The notes beneath the pieces were generated by a model. The model ran no database searches, was not told the DNA's origin, and saw nothing but the letters and a program-made list of their open reading frames with translations. Positions 51,908 through 61,350 of a DNA stretch of 64,000 nucleotides are shown one piece after another (the stretch's first letter is position 1; each line of letters begins with the position of its first letter). The stretch comes from an uncultured Prevotella sp. GTDB taxonomy: Bacteria; Bacteroidota; Bacteroidia; Bacteroidales; Bacteroidaceae. Position numbers and translations under genes: made by a program. Location of the stretch: assembly GCA_944319915.1 (NCBI GenBank), contig CALUEY010000008.1:1-64000 (forward strand), in the 5' to 3' direction.

Positions 51908-53065
51908 TTACTTCTGCATGGCCCCCATGCCTTCCGCCTGCTTTATCCTCTTGGCGTACTCCTCGGGAGATATGGGCGATATTTGCGCCCCGTCGGTGAG
52001 CTTGGTGATGCCGTTGGTCACATACTTGTCGCCGGGTTTCAGTCCGCCGGTCACGATATAGTTCACCCCGTCGTTCTGCGGCTCCACGGTTATCTCGGTG
52101 TACTTCACCTTGTTGCCGTCGCCGAGGACGTACACGAAGAGCTTGTTCTGCAGCTCAACGGCACAGCTCTTCGGTATCACCACGGCCGCGCTGTCGGTGC
52201 GCTTCACCACGATGGAGCCCGAGCCGCCGCTCTTGAGCAGGTGCTCAGGGTTGGGGAACTGAGCTATCACCTGCACGCTGCCGGTTGCCTGGTCTATCAC
52301 TCCGCTCACCTTGGCCACCTTTCCCTCGTGCTGGTAGGTGGTTCCGTCGGCCAGCTGCAGGTACACGGGCGGGTAGTTGTTGATGGCGTCGGCCATGCCT
52401 CCGGCGTTCTTGGCCATCTCGAGCATTTCCTTCTCGTTCATCGAGAAGTAAACCTCCATCGTGCTGATGTTAGACACGGTGGTGAGGGCCTGCGCGCTGG
52501 AGCTGCTCACGAGCGCGCCCACCTTGTAGGGGAGCGTGCCCACAACTCCGTTGGCGGGGCTCTTCACATAGCAGAAGTTCAGGTTCTCCTTTGCCGAGGT
52601 GAGCGCGGCCTTGGCCTGTGCCAGCTGAGCCTCAGCGCTCTCGTAGGAGTTCTGGGCCGACTGCATCTCGTATGAGCCTATCACCTTGTTGGCAAAGAGC
52701 TTCTTGCTGTTCTCGTAGGTCAGCTTGGCGGTGTTGAGCGTTGCCGAGGCAGTGTTCACCGTGGCCTGGGCCTGGCGCACGGCGGCCTCGTAGGTCACGT
52801 TGTCGATGACGAAGAGCAGCTGCCCAGCCTTCACTGTTTGCCCTTCTTTAACGCAAATCTTGGTGATGAAGCCAGCCACCTTGGGCCGGATCTCCACGTC
52901 CTGAATACCCCTGATCACGGCAGGGTAGGTAGACTGCAGCGTGGCGCTCTGCGTGCTTACCGTCTGCACGGGATAGCTGTTGTCGCCAGTCATGGCGCCT
53001 TTTTTTCCGCAAGAGACGAAGAGTGCAGCTGCTGCCGCAATCAACAACATTTTGTTCTTTTTCAT
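51908..53065 (-). CDS. RND membrane-fusion lipoprotein, AcrA type
   Basis: This 385-residue periplasmic adaptor has a lipobox LFVSC (near residue 17), a lipoyl domain with VEIRPKVAGFITKICVKEGQTVKAGQLLFVID, a coiled-coil hairpin (about residues 95-165, SYESAEAQLAQAKAAL), a beta-barrel and a membrane-proximal domain (NYIVTGGLKPGDKYVTNG). It links the AcrB-type pump to the outer channel. I chose the ATG at 53065 (MKKNKMLL). It heads the four-gene operon. Confidence 0.93.
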   Translation of the reverse strand: MKKNKMLLIAAAAALFVSCGKKGAMTGDNSYPVQTVSTQSATLQSTYPAVIRGIQDVEIRPKVAGFITKICVKEGQTVKAGQLLFVIDNVTYEAAVRQAQATVNTASATLNTAKLTYENSKKLFANKVIGSYEMQSAQNSYESAEAQLAQAKAALTSAKENLNFCYVKSPANGVVGTLPYKVGALVSSSSAQALTTVSNISTMEVYFSMNEKEMLEMAKNAGGMADAINNYPPVYLQLADGTTYQHEGKVAKVSGVIDQATGSVQVIAQFPNPEHLLKSGGSGSIVVKRTDSAAVVIPKSCAVELQNKLFVYVLGDGNKVKYTEITVEPQNDGVNYIVTGGLKPGDKYVTNGITKLTDGAQISPISPEEYAKRIKQAEGMGAMQK

Positions 53066-53147
53066 AACTTGATATATAACTATAAATGATTTGTTCGGAC
53101 CGGCCCATGCAGGAAAACCCGGAAAGGGTGCATGGGTTTTCAGAGTG

Positions 53148-53155
53148 CAAAGATA
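53148..53155 (-). promoter_or_regulatory. -7 box of the efflux operon
   Basis: On the minus strand TATCTTTG lies 82 bases before the AcrA-type gene. The -33 site is a weak TTTC (near 53176). A hairpin, CCCATGCA with TGCATGGG (53104-53136), lies in the leader between box and start, and could affect expression. Confidence 0.55.
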
Positions 53156-53250
53156 CACAGAATATTCTAACGCGTGAAATATGCCGCCCCACATTTAACT
53201 ATCTTTATGCACGGCCCGCTTTTCACATTAAAAAATAAGGTTGGGCAGCG

Positions 53251-54684
53251 TTAATTTTTACAAACCAGCCCCATTTCGCTTGCTTTCTCCTTGAGCAGGG
53301 CCATGAGCGGGGCGCGCTCGTTGGGCACGCTGTTGTCGAGCACGGCCTCCTTCAGCGCCTGCTTCAGCAGGCCCACCTCGCGGCATGGCTGCAGCCCGAA
53401 GAGCTGCATTATCTCGTTGCCGTCGATGCATGGCTGCAGCAGCCGCTTGTAGTCGCGCTCCTTGAGGTCGGCGAGTTTCTCGCGCACCATTCGGAAGTTC
53501 TCGAGGAACATCCTCTTGCGTGCCTCGTTCTTGCTCGTTATGTCGGCCTCGCACAGCGTCATCAGGTCGTCGATGTCGTCGCCCGCGTCGTTCATCAGGC
53601 GGCGCACGGCGCTGTCGGTCACCTCGTCGTCGGCAATGGCAATGGGCCTCATGTGCAGGTCCACGAGCTTCTGCACGTACTTCATCTTGGCGTCGAGCGG
53701 CAGCGCCAGCCTGCGGAAAACCTGCGGCACCATCCGCGCGCCCACGTAGTTGTGGTTGTGGAACGTCCACCCCTGCGCGGCGTCCCACCGCTTGCACCTC
53801 TGCTTGCCTATGTCGTGCATCAGCGCGGCCCACCGCAGCCACAGGCCGGCGCCCCGGCGGCTCACGTTGTCCACCACCTCGAGCGTGTGGTAGAAGTTGT
53901 TCTTGTGGCCCCGGGCCTCGGTGCGGCCCTCGTCGTCGAGCGCGGCCAGCTCGGGCAATATGAGCTGCAGCAGGCCCGAGCGGTGCAGGTCAACGAATCC
54001 GCGGCTGGGCGTGGGCGTCATCATTATCTTGTTAAGCTCGGCGCTTATGCGCTCGCCGCTCACTATCTTAAGGCGCTGGGCGTTGCGGCCGAGTGCGTCG
54101 AAGGTTTCGTCCTCAATCATGAAGTTGAGCTGTGCGGCGAAGCGCACGCAGCGCATCATGCGCAGCGGGTCGTCGGAGAAGGTTACGTCGGGGTCCATGG
54201 GCGTGCGTATGATGCCGTCCTCCAGGTCCTCCACGCCGTAGAAGGGGTCCACCAGCTCGCCGTAGCGCGCCTTGTTGAGGCACACGGCCATGGCGTTGAT
54301 GGTGAAGTCGCGGCGGTTTTGGTCGTCCTCCAGGGTGCCGTCCTCCACTATGGGCTTGCGCGAGTCGTGGCTGTAGCTCTCGCGGCGCGCGCCCACGAAC
54401 TCCACCTCCATGCCTCGCCACTTCACCTGCGCCGTGCCGAAGTTGCGGAACACCGACAGCCTTGCCTTCCTTCCGAGCGTCCGCTTCAGCTCCGATGCAA
54501 GCTCTATGCCGCTGCCCACCACCACCACGTCGATGTCGCCCGATGGCCGTTCGAGGAAGAGGTCGCGCACGTATCCGCCCACCACGTAGCACTCAAGGCC
54601 GAGCCTGTCGGCCGCGTCGGATATGGTGTGGAATATGTCTTGGTCGAGCGCCTCGGCCAGTTCTTCGTCTGTAAGTATCTTCAT
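53251..54684 (-). CDS. CCA tRNA nucleotidyltransferase with HD domain
   Basis: This 477-residue enzyme adds or repairs the 3' CCA of tRNA. The polymerase head shows CYVVGGYVRDLF and SGDIDVVVVG (metal Asp residues), then the RRDFTINAMAV motif near residue 145. The C-terminal HD domain (HTLEVVDNVS, ALMHDIGKQRCKRW) is common in one bacterial branch and gives phosphatase or phosphodiesterase activity in some. The ATG at 54684 was chosen; the open frame upstream is not protein-like. A -7 box TAACTTTG on the minus strand lies at 54711-54718. Confidence 0.92.
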   Translation of the reverse strand: MKILTDEELAEALDQDIFHTISDAADRLGLECYVVGGYVRDLFLERPSGDIDVVVVGSGIELASELKRTLGRKARLSVFRNFGTAQVKWRGMEVEFVGARRESYSHDSRKPIVEDGTLEDDQNRRDFTINAMAVCLNKARYGELVDPFYGVEDLEDGIIRTPMDPDVTFSDDPLRMMRCVRFAAQLNFMIEDETFDALGRNAQRLKIVSGERISAELNKIMMTPTPSRGFVDLHRSGLLQLILPELAALDDEGRTEARGHKNNFYHTLEVVDNVSRRGAGLWLRWAALMHDIGKQRCKRWDAAQGWTFHNHNYVGARMVPQVFRRLALPLDAKMKYVQKLVDLHMRPIAIADDEVTDSAVRRLMNDAGDDIDDLMTLCEADITSKNEARKRMFLENFRMVREKLADLKERDYKRLLQPCIDGNEIMQLFGLQPCREVGLLKQALKEAVLDNSVPNERAPLMALLKEKASEMGLVCKN

Positions 54685-54718
54685 CTGTGGGTTTACTGCG
54701 TTTAGGGCTGCAAAGTTA

Positions 54719-54967
54719 GTGCAAAAAATCCACATTTCGCCCCTCGACCAGTTTTTTTTGCGCCCGCGCACGTTGGCGTGGGCAAGGGTTAAGGATGCGA
54801 AAATACCCAACAAACAGCCCTCTGAGAATCGCGCCTGCGCGGCCAAAGGCCAGGCTGGGCGCAAATGCGCCATTCTCGATGCCGAAACGCAACCCAATGG
54901 CCCTCAGCCCATTAACCATCGCAGCCATGGCTTTTGCACCGCCAATTGGTGCCCTTACGAGCCTTTC
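54719..54967. other. Intergenic, no gene seen
   Basis: This gap between the CCA enzyme and repeat array D has no supported coding region. It includes an imperfect inverted repeat (GAGAATCGCGC near 54823 and GCGCCATTCTC near 54868, one mismatch) that could fold. Confidence 0.5.
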
Positions 54968-55077
54968 CGCACCAAAAAGAGGCTGCAAGAAAGGCGTTTT
55001 GGCTCTGCCAAACCAGCCGTTTGGCACATCAAGAAAGCCCGTTTGGCCCGCCCAAACGGCACATATCGCAGCGCGAG
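54968..55077 (+). repeat. 22-bp periodic repeat array D
   Basis: Unit starts at 54968, 54990, 55012, 55034 and 55056 are exactly 22 bp apart. The core is more worn than in the other arrays (ACCAGCCGTTT, AAAGCCCGTTT), but the period and the GCAA/CCAA unit ends agree. Confidence 0.7.
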
Positions 55078-55356
55078 GCCGCCAACGATGGGGCGCAGAG
55101 GCCATCTCACGGCCCTTCCAAAGCTATTTCGCCGCGCGGCGAGGGTGTTTTTTTTGATGAAAAACATTTACCGTTGTCCACAGCCGCCGCGCCCGCTCAG
55201 CACTGCTGCGCAGCCGCGCGGCGTGTTAACAATGCCTAATATTGCGGGGCCAAGTGGCCGTTTCACGCGGGGAAAATGTATTTTTGCAAGTAATTAACCA
55301 CTGCGCAGCCGCAGCCGGCGAGCCGCGCCGCGCACCACCAAACCACCCACAACGCG
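55078..55356. promoter_or_regulatory. Intergenic region with promoter-like box
   Basis: The region before the lipoprotein gene has TATTTTTG at 55279-55286, a fair -7 box, with only a 15-nt gap to TTTC upstream. No coding region is supported here. The T run at 55146-55155 is not preceded by a hairpin that I can pair. Confidence 0.4.
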
Positions 55357-55824
55357 ATGAAAAAGCATACATTGGCCATCATCATGGCCGCCTGCGCCCT
55401 CGCCGCCTGCGGCGGCAAGGCCGAATCAGAGGCCGGGCGGCTGCTCGAAAAGGCTGCCGCCGAGTTTGAAAACAAGCAGTACGACCGCGCGCTGCTCACC
55501 ATCGACTCGCTGCGCCACGCCTACCCCAACGCCATCGAGGCGCGCAAGCAGGCACTGAAGCTCTACCAGGACATATCGCTCAGGCAGGCGCAGGACGACC
55601 TGGCCCGCACCGACAGTGCCCTGCAGGCCGTAAAGGCGCGCTACGCCGTGCTCAAGGACTCGGTGGAGAAGAAGCGCGCCAGCCTCACGGCCACCGAGGA
55701 AGAGCTGAGCGAACTCAACCTCACGCGCGTGAGGCGCGACTCGCTGCAGGTGCGCTTCGACACCCAGTGCGCCAAGATAAAGTACATACACAAGAAACAG
55801 AAGGAGGACCAGGGCGCGCAATGA
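55357..55824 (+). CDS. Coiled-coil lipoprotein
   Basis: This 155-residue lipoprotein has a lipobox ALAAC (Cys18) and is otherwise helical. Residues about 28-65 look like one TPR-type helix pair (LLEKAAAEFENKQYDRALL), and about 68-145 a coiled coil with high Lys, Arg, Glu and Asp content. The family is not recognised with certainty; similar proteins occur across Bacteroidales. Its stop overlaps the mod start (ATGA), which couples a cell-surface protein to a restriction system; this is more likely chance or a shared transcript than a shared function. Confidence 0.75.
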   Translation: MKKHTLAIIMAACALAACGGKAESEAGRLLEKAAAEFENKQYDRALLTIDSLRHAYPNAIEARKQALKLYQDISLRQAQDDLARTDSALQAVKARYAVLKDSVEKKRASLTATEEELSELNLTRVRRDSLQVRFDTQCAKIKYIHKKQKEDQGAQ

Positions 55825-57704
55825 TAAGGGACATAATGGCAAAGAACGCCGGGGCAGACCCCGCGGCGCGCCGGGTGGCTGCCCTGCGCGAGCTGTTCCC
55901 CGAATGCTTCGGCGGCGACGGCAGCCTTGACCTCCGCCTGCTGCAAGAGGCCGTGGGCGGCCCCGCCGCCACCCGCGACGACGGCTACTCGCTGCGCTTC
56001 CTGGGCCGCGACTACGCCAACCTGCTGGCATCCATCGACACGGAGACGGTGATACAGCCCGACGAGGAGCACAACGCCCTGCCCGAGAACCGCGACAGCC
56101 GGAACATCTACATAAGCGGCGACAACCTCGACGCGCTGAAGCACCTGCTCAAGTCTTACGCAGGCCAGGTGAAGTGCATCTACATCGACCCGCCATACAA
56201 CACCGGCACCGACGGATTCGTATACACCGACCGCTTCAGCTTCACACCCGAGCAACTGGTGCAGCGGCTCGGCATAACCGAAGACGAGGCCCGGCGCACG
56301 CTCAGCATGACCTCAGCCCACAGCGCGAGCCACTCGGCCTGGCTCGCGTTCATGTCGCCGCGCCTGCAGCTCGCGCGCTACCTGCTATCGCCCGACGGCG
56401 TAATCTTCATCAGCATCGACGACAACGAGCAGGCCAACCTGCGCCTGCTCTGCGACTATGTGTTCGGCGAGGATAACTTTTTAGCCAACATTGTGTGGAA
56501 ACACACACAACAAAGCAAAAACGACGAGCGCTTCTTTTCACGCCATCACAACGAGATACTCGTTTATGCTCGTAACAGCGAGGTACTGTCGAACTTCCGA
56601 TTTGACCGGAGTGACAGTGACAACACAAACTATTCAAACCCTGACAACGACCCCAAAGGGCCGTGGCGCAGCGGCGACGTGAGAAGTCCCAATTACAGAA
56701 AAACTCTCTGTTTCGATATAATCGCTCCCAACGGAAACGTCATAAACCCACCAACCAACGGGTGGAGATGGTCAAAAGAAAGTATTGAACAGAAAATTTC
56801 TACCGGCGAAATCATTTTCAACAAAGCCAACACAGGCATAATAAGGAAAATATATCTGTCCGAGCAAAAAGGCAGGACACCAGAAAATTTGTGGGAAGGC
56901 GATATGTATGGCACTACACGGCAAGCATCTGCAGAGATAAAAGCACTGTTCGATGGAGTCCAAGTATTCGACACACCAAAGCCGACACAGCTTATTAAAA
57001 GAATTATCACCCTCACAACCACAAACGGAGACATAGTGGTTGACTTCTTTTCCGGCTCTGGCACAACAGCCGATGCCGTCATGCAATTAAATGCCGAAAG
57101 CCCGAATCAAGACTCTTCTTGCCGAAAATACATCCTTGTTCAAATGCAAGAAGAATGCAGCAAAAGCAGTGATGCCTACAAAGCCGGCTTCCGCACCATC
57201 GACGAGATAGGCATGGAGCGCATAAAGCGGGCCGCAAAGAAGATAAGGGAAGAGCACCCCGGCACCAAGGCCGACCTCGGCTTCCGCCACTACACGCTGC
57301 GCGACGTGCCGCAGAAAGTGCTTGACCGCATGGAGACATTCAACCCCAACGAGGCTTCTTTCGCCGACAACCTGCTCGAAACGTTCGGCCTCGGCACCGT
57401 GCTGGCCACGTGGATGGAGCGCGACGGATACGGGCTGACAGCCCGCCCCGAGCCTACCGACCTGGCCGGATATGCCGCCTATACCTGCGGCGACCACCTG
57501 TACCTGCTGCACGCCGGCATGACCGACGATGCCATAACGGCGCTCGTTGACCGCTATGCCGAGCCTACGGCGTGGAATCCGCACAACATCGTGGTGTTCG
57601 GATACAACTTCGGCTTCGGCCAGATGGACGCTCTGCGCACCAACATACCGCTACTCGCCGACGGCGAAAAGCAGGTAAGGATAAACATCGACGTAAGATA
57701 CTGA
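55821..57704 (+). CDS. mod: Type III restriction-modification methyltransferase (Mod)
   Basis: This 627-residue enzyme recognises the target site and methylates adenine in it. It has the beta-class order: motif IV DPPYN at residues 123-127 comes before motif I FFSGSGTT near 410. The middle part (about residues 217-450) holds the target-recognition region, and its DNA is clearly more AT-rich than the rest of the gene. I chose the ATG at 55821 (MIRDIM), which overlaps the stop of the lipoprotein gene; a Met five codons later (MAKNAG) is also possible. The res gene follows after 7 bases. No simple repeat for phase switching is visible. Confidence 0.9.
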   Translation: MIRDIMAKNAGADPAARRVAALRELFPECFGGDGSLDLRLLQEAVGGPAATRDDGYSLRFLGRDYANLLASIDTETVIQPDEEHNALPENRDSRNIYISGDNLDALKHLLKSYAGQVKCIYIDPPYNTGTDGFVYTDRFSFTPEQLVQRLGITEDEARRTLSMTSAHSASHSAWLAFMSPRLQLARYLLSPDGVIFISIDDNEQANLRLLCDYVFGEDNFLANIVWKHTQQSKNDERFFSRHHNEILVYARNSEVLSNFRFDRSDSDNTNYSNPDNDPKGPWRSGDVRSPNYRKTLCFDIIAPNGNVINPPTNGWRWSKESIEQKISTGEIIFNKANTGIIRKIYLSEQKGRTPENLWEGDMYGTTRQASAEIKALFDGVQVFDTPKPTQLIKRIITLTTTNGDIVVDFFSGSGTTADAVMQLNAESPNQDSSCRKYILVQMQEECSKSSDAYKAGFRTIDEIGMERIKRAAKKIREEHPGTKADLGFRHYTLRDVPQKVLDRMETFNPNEASFADNLLETFGLGTVLATWMERDGYGLTARPEPTDLAGYAAYTCGDHLYLLHAGMTDDAITALVDRYAEPTAWNPHNIVVFGYNFGFGQMDALRTNIPLLADGEKQVRINIDVRY

Positions 57705-57711
57705 CCGAGAA

Positions 57712-60708
57712 ATGGAAATACAACTGCAACCGGGACTGGCGCACCAGCAAACGCCCGTGGACAGGATAGCCGCCGTTTTCGACGGTCTGCAGATGCAGCC
57801 GCCGCACGGTCTGCACGACAACCCCGTGCCATGGAGCCACGACGGGCGCATGGAGACCAACATCCGCAGGATAACCAACCTGCCGGAACTGTGCAAGTAC
57901 AACCGCGGGGTGGTCATGCCGGCGCACGGAACGCTCAATCTCGACATAAAGATGGAGACCGGCACGGGCAAGACTTACGTCTATACGCACGCCATCTACG
58001 AGCTTCACCGCCGCTATGGGTTCAATAAGTTCGTGGTCATAGTCCACTCGCTGCCCGTCAAGTCGGGCGTGGTGCTGTTCATGGGCGACCCCTACGTGCG
58101 CCGCCACTTCCGCGACACGCTTGGCTACGAGGCCGACATAGACCTCTGCGAGGTGCTCCCGCAGGCCAAGAAAGGCAAGCGCAGCCGCACGCTCTTCCCC
58201 TCGGCAGTGCGCGACTTCGCCCTCGGCTCACGCCAGGCGGCTGGCCACATATATGTGCTCGTGGCCAACCAGCAGCTGCTGCAGGCCGGCAAGCTGCTCG
58301 ACCGCCGCGACTACGACACCACCATAGGCGGCTTCAACCGCCCGCTCGACGCCATAAAGGCCACCCGCCCCATAGTGATCATCGACGAGCCCCACCGCTT
58401 TGAGCGCGGCAACAAGACCTACGGACGGATAATCAGCGAGCTGGCGCCGCAGTGCGTGATACGCTTCGGGGCCACCTTCCCCGACGTGACCGAAGGCACG
58501 GGCAGGCGCAAGACCACCCGCAAGGACTACATCAACCTGCTGTACAACCTCACGGCCTGCGACGCCTTCAGCCAAAACCTCATAAAGGGTGTGGCCAAGG
58601 AGCACTTCAGCCCTGCCTCGTCGGAGGACGAGAAGATAAAGGTGACGGCAATAAACGGGCGCGAGAGCGTGACGCTGCTGCACACCAGGGGCGGCAAGGC
58701 GCCCACCCGCCACGAGCTGCATGGCGGCGACTCGCTCGCCACGGTGAGCCCCGCCATGGGAGGCATAAGCATAACGGGAATAAAGAAAGGCGAGCTTGAA
58801 CTGTCGAACGGGCAGACGAAGCACGTGGGCGACACTTTCGCCGCCGACATATACACAACGTCCTACCAGGAGAACATGATAAGGCTGGCCCTGCACCGCC
58901 ACTTTGAGACCGAGCGCAAGCTGTTCCACCGCGAGAGCAGGATAAAGGCGCTGGCGCTCTTCTTCATAGACAGCATAACGTCGTTCCGCGGCGACGCCGG
59001 CGGCGCGGGGGCATGGCTGCGCGATATGTTCGACCGCCTGCTGGCCGAGAAGATAGAGGCCGAGCTGCAAAAGGACAACTCTGCCGAATATGCCGACTAC
59101 CTGCGGGCAAGCCTTGCCGACCTCGCGGCCTGCCGGGCAGGCTATTTCGCCAAGGACAACAACGACACCGACGAGGCCGTGGCGGCCGAGGTGGACGACA
59201 TACTGCGCAACAAGAAGCAACTGCTCTCGCTGCGCCATGCCGACGGTAGCTGGAACACAAGGCGCTTTCTCTTCTCAAAATGGACGCTGAAGGAGGGCTG
59301 GGACAACCCCAACGTGTTCACCATCGCCAAGCTGAGGTCGAGCGGAAGCGAGACGAGCAAGCTGCAGGAGGTGGGCCGGGGGCTGCGCCTGCCGGTAGAC
59401 GAGTGCGGCAACCGCATATCAGACTCTGGCTTCATGCTGAACTACATAGTAGACTTCACCGAGAAGGACTTTGCCGACAAGCTCGTGAGGGAGATAAACG
59501 GCGACCTGAACAACGGCGCGCCCCACATCGCCATAAGCTCCGCCGAGATAGAGGAGCTGGCCAAGGCCCGCGGCATGGAGGCCAACGCGCTGTTGGTAAA
59601 GCTGCTGAGCGAGGGCTGGGCTGACTTCAAGGACAACACCATCACTGTGAAAGACGAGCGCGCCATGGAGTTCATGGGCGAGTTCCCCGAGCTAAGCGTG
59701 GGCGCCGCCGTGGCCGGAAGGATAACTGACCGCAACGCCCACGGCGGGCGGATGATGGTGAAGATACGCCCGGAAAACTTCGGCAAGCTTGAAAGGATGT
59801 GGGCTGAGATGAACAGCAAGTACCTCATGTTCTACACCAAAGACCTCGACCGGGACATTGAGCGCGAGCTGCCCGGCATACTGGACGACGGCGTATTCGT
59901 GGAGGCCGCAGTGACCTCAGACCGCCAGGAGCTGCGCACCGACCAAGGCACTGCCACGCTGAGCCGCACCACCAACGCCACCATAAAGACCAAAGGGCAG
60001 GCCATGGCATACTGCGACTTCCTCAAACAGGCCAACAAGGCAACATCGATACCCATAGCCATGGTGCACAAGGCCGTGTGCCAATATGCCGAAGGCCACC
60101 CCGGATTCGGCCCGACGCTCATCAACAGCACATCGCTGGCCAACCTCACGACGCGGTTTGCAGACTGGAAGACAAGGAACTTGGGGGGCAGGATACGCTA
60201 CAAGCAGACCGACTACCGCACTCGCAGCACCGCGCTGACCAACGCCGACGGCAGCGTGCGCGACGAGGTGGCGATAGGAAGGCTGGGGCGCATGACCGAC
60301 AAGGCCGACGTTCCGCCGTCGTACCTCTACGACACCATCGCCTTCGACTCCGACATCGAGCGCCGCAACATACTCGAGGGGGTAAGCGTGGCCGAGGTTG
60401 TGGTCTACGGAAAGATACCCACCCGCAGCATCAGAATCCCGACTATAACCGGCGAGACGTACTCACCCGACTTCATGTATGTGGTGAAGACCAGCGACGG
60501 CAAGATGACCCTGAACATCGTGATAGAGGCTAAGGACAAGGCGCAGGCCACCGATCTGTCGGAAAAGGAAAGCGCAAAGATTGACAACGCCCGCGCATTC
60601 TTCAGGCAGCTCTCGGCCGACCACCCCGGCTGCCCCATAAGGTTCGAGCGGCAGATAAACCGACAGAAGGTGAGCGAGATAATAGAAAAGATAGCCAACG
60701 GCGCATGA
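57712..60708 (+). CDS. res: Type III restriction enzyme Res subunit
   Basis: This 998-residue protein is the helicase-nuclease of the type III system. The SF2 motor has METGTGKT at 81-88 (Walker A), VIIDEPHRFE (Walker B), and LKEGWDNPNVFTIAKLRSS and LQEVGRGLRLPVD (motifs V and VI). The C-terminal PD-(D/E)XK nuclease shows Asp920 in YSPDF and Glu939-Ala-Lys941 in VIEAK. It needs the Mod subunit, acts on two head-to-head unmethylated sites and cuts DNA some 25 bp away. Both halves are intact, so the system looks active. Confidence 0.92.
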   Translation: MEIQLQPGLAHQQTPVDRIAAVFDGLQMQPPHGLHDNPVPWSHDGRMETNIRRITNLPELCKYNRGVVMPAHGTLNLDIKMETGTGKTYVYTHAIYELHRRYGFNKFVVIVHSLPVKSGVVLFMGDPYVRRHFRDTLGYEADIDLCEVLPQAKKGKRSRTLFPSAVRDFALGSRQAAGHIYVLVANQQLLQAGKLLDRRDYDTTIGGFNRPLDAIKATRPIVIIDEPHRFERGNKTYGRIISELAPQCVIRFGATFPDVTEGTGRRKTTRKDYINLLYNLTACDAFSQNLIKGVAKEHFSPASSEDEKIKVTAINGRESVTLLHTRGGKAPTRHELHGGDSLATVSPAMGGISITGIKKGELELSNGQTKHVGDTFAADIYTTSYQENMIRLALHRHFETERKLFHRESRIKALALFFIDSITSFRGDAGGAGAWLRDMFDRLLAEKIEAELQKDNSAEYADYLRASLADLAACRAGYFAKDNNDTDEAVAAEVDDILRNKKQLLSLRHADGSWNTRRFLFSKWTLKEGWDNPNVFTIAKLRSSGSETSKLQEVGRGLRLPVDECGNRISDSGFMLNYIVDFTEKDFADKLVREINGDLNNGAPHIAISSAEIEELAKARGMEANALLVKLLSEGWADFKDNTITVKDERAMEFMGEFPELSVGAAVAGRITDRNAHGGRMMVKIRPENFGKLERMWAEMNSKYLMFYTKDLDRDIERELPGILDDGVFVEAAVTSDRQELRTDQGTATLSRTTNATIKTKGQAMAYCDFLKQANKATSIPIAMVHKAVCQYAEGHPGFGPTLINSTSLANLTTRFADWKTRNLGGRIRYKQTDYRTRSTALTNADGSVRDEVAIGRLGRMTDKADVPPSYLYDTIAFDSDIERRNILEGVSVAEVVVYGKIPTRSIRIPTITGETYSPDFMYVVKTSDGKMTLNIVIEAKDKAQATDLSEKESAKIDNARAFFRQLSADHPGCPIRFERQINRQKVSEIIEKIANGA

Positions 60709-60744
60709 CCGCCCCGACGTATACCACTATATAATAACAGATTT

Positions 60745-60776
60745 TTTGGTATTCTCGGCAGAAATGCCTAATTTTG
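60745..60776 (+). promoter_or_regulatory. Promoter of the DUF1599 operon
   Basis: TTTG (60745-60748), a 20-nt gap and TAATTTTG (60769-60776) match the consensus, 22 bases before the ATG at 60799. It separates this operon from the restriction genes. Confidence 0.75.
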
Positions 60777-60798
60777 CACCGCACACATCGCATAGGGC

Positions 60799-61350
60799 AT
60801 GACAAACAACGAAGGAAACAACACCGACAAACAGTTCGAGCAGGTGATCGGCGAGTGCCGCGCCCTCTTCGAAAAGAAGCTGCGCGACTACGGCGCCTCG
60901 TGGAGGCTGCTGCGCCCGCAGTCGCTCACCGACCAGCTCTTCATCAAGGCCAAGCGCATACGCAGCCTCGAGGTGAAGGGCCAGTCGCTCGTGGGCGAGG
61001 GCATAAGGCCCGAGTTCGTGGCGCTCATCAACTACGGGCTGGTGGGCCTGATACAGCTCGACAGGGGCTTTGCCGACACCGTAGACATGGCTCCCGACGA
61101 GGCCCTGGCCCTCTACGACAGCTTCGCAGCCGACGCGCTGGCCCTCATGAAGCGCAAGAACCACGACTACGACGAGGCGTGGCGCGCGATGCGGGTAAGC
61201 AGCTACACCGACTTCATACTCACGAAGATAGAGCGCATAAAGGAGATTGAGGACCACCGGGGGCGCACCATCGTGAGCGAGGGCATTGCGTCAAACTACA
61301 TGGACATCATCAACTACGCCGTCTTCGGGGCCATAAAGCTCGCCCAATGA
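60799..61350 (+). CDS. DUF1599 domain protein
   Basis: This 183-residue protein contains two copies of the DUF1599 motif, each with a Lys-Asp-Tyr pattern ([19 protein letters not shown] and [18 protein letters not shown]) and an [10 protein letters not shown] or [11 protein letters not shown] helix. Pfam now calls it nucleotide-modification-associated domain 1, because it occurs near modified-base genes in phages; its own function is not known. Its ATGA stop overlaps the next gene, the DoxX-type fusion. It follows the restriction operon but has its own promoter, so a shared function is not implied. Confidence 0.85.
   Translation: MTNNEGNNTDKQFEQVIGECRALFEKKLRDYGASWRLLRPQSLTDQLFIKAKRIRSLEVKGQSLVGEGIRPEFVALINYGLVGLIQLDRGFADTVDMAPDEALALYDSFAADALALMKRKNHDYDEAWRAMRVSSYTDFILTKIERIKEIEDHRGRTIVSEGIASNYMDIINYAVFGAIKLAQ

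Noticed and set aside
54823..54878. tRNA-like fold before array D
   Set aside because: Only an 11-bp imperfect inverted repeat is present, without tRNA loop motifs.
55821..57704. Phase-variable simple repeats in mod
   Set aside because: No run of short tandem repeats or long homopolymer is present in or just before mod.
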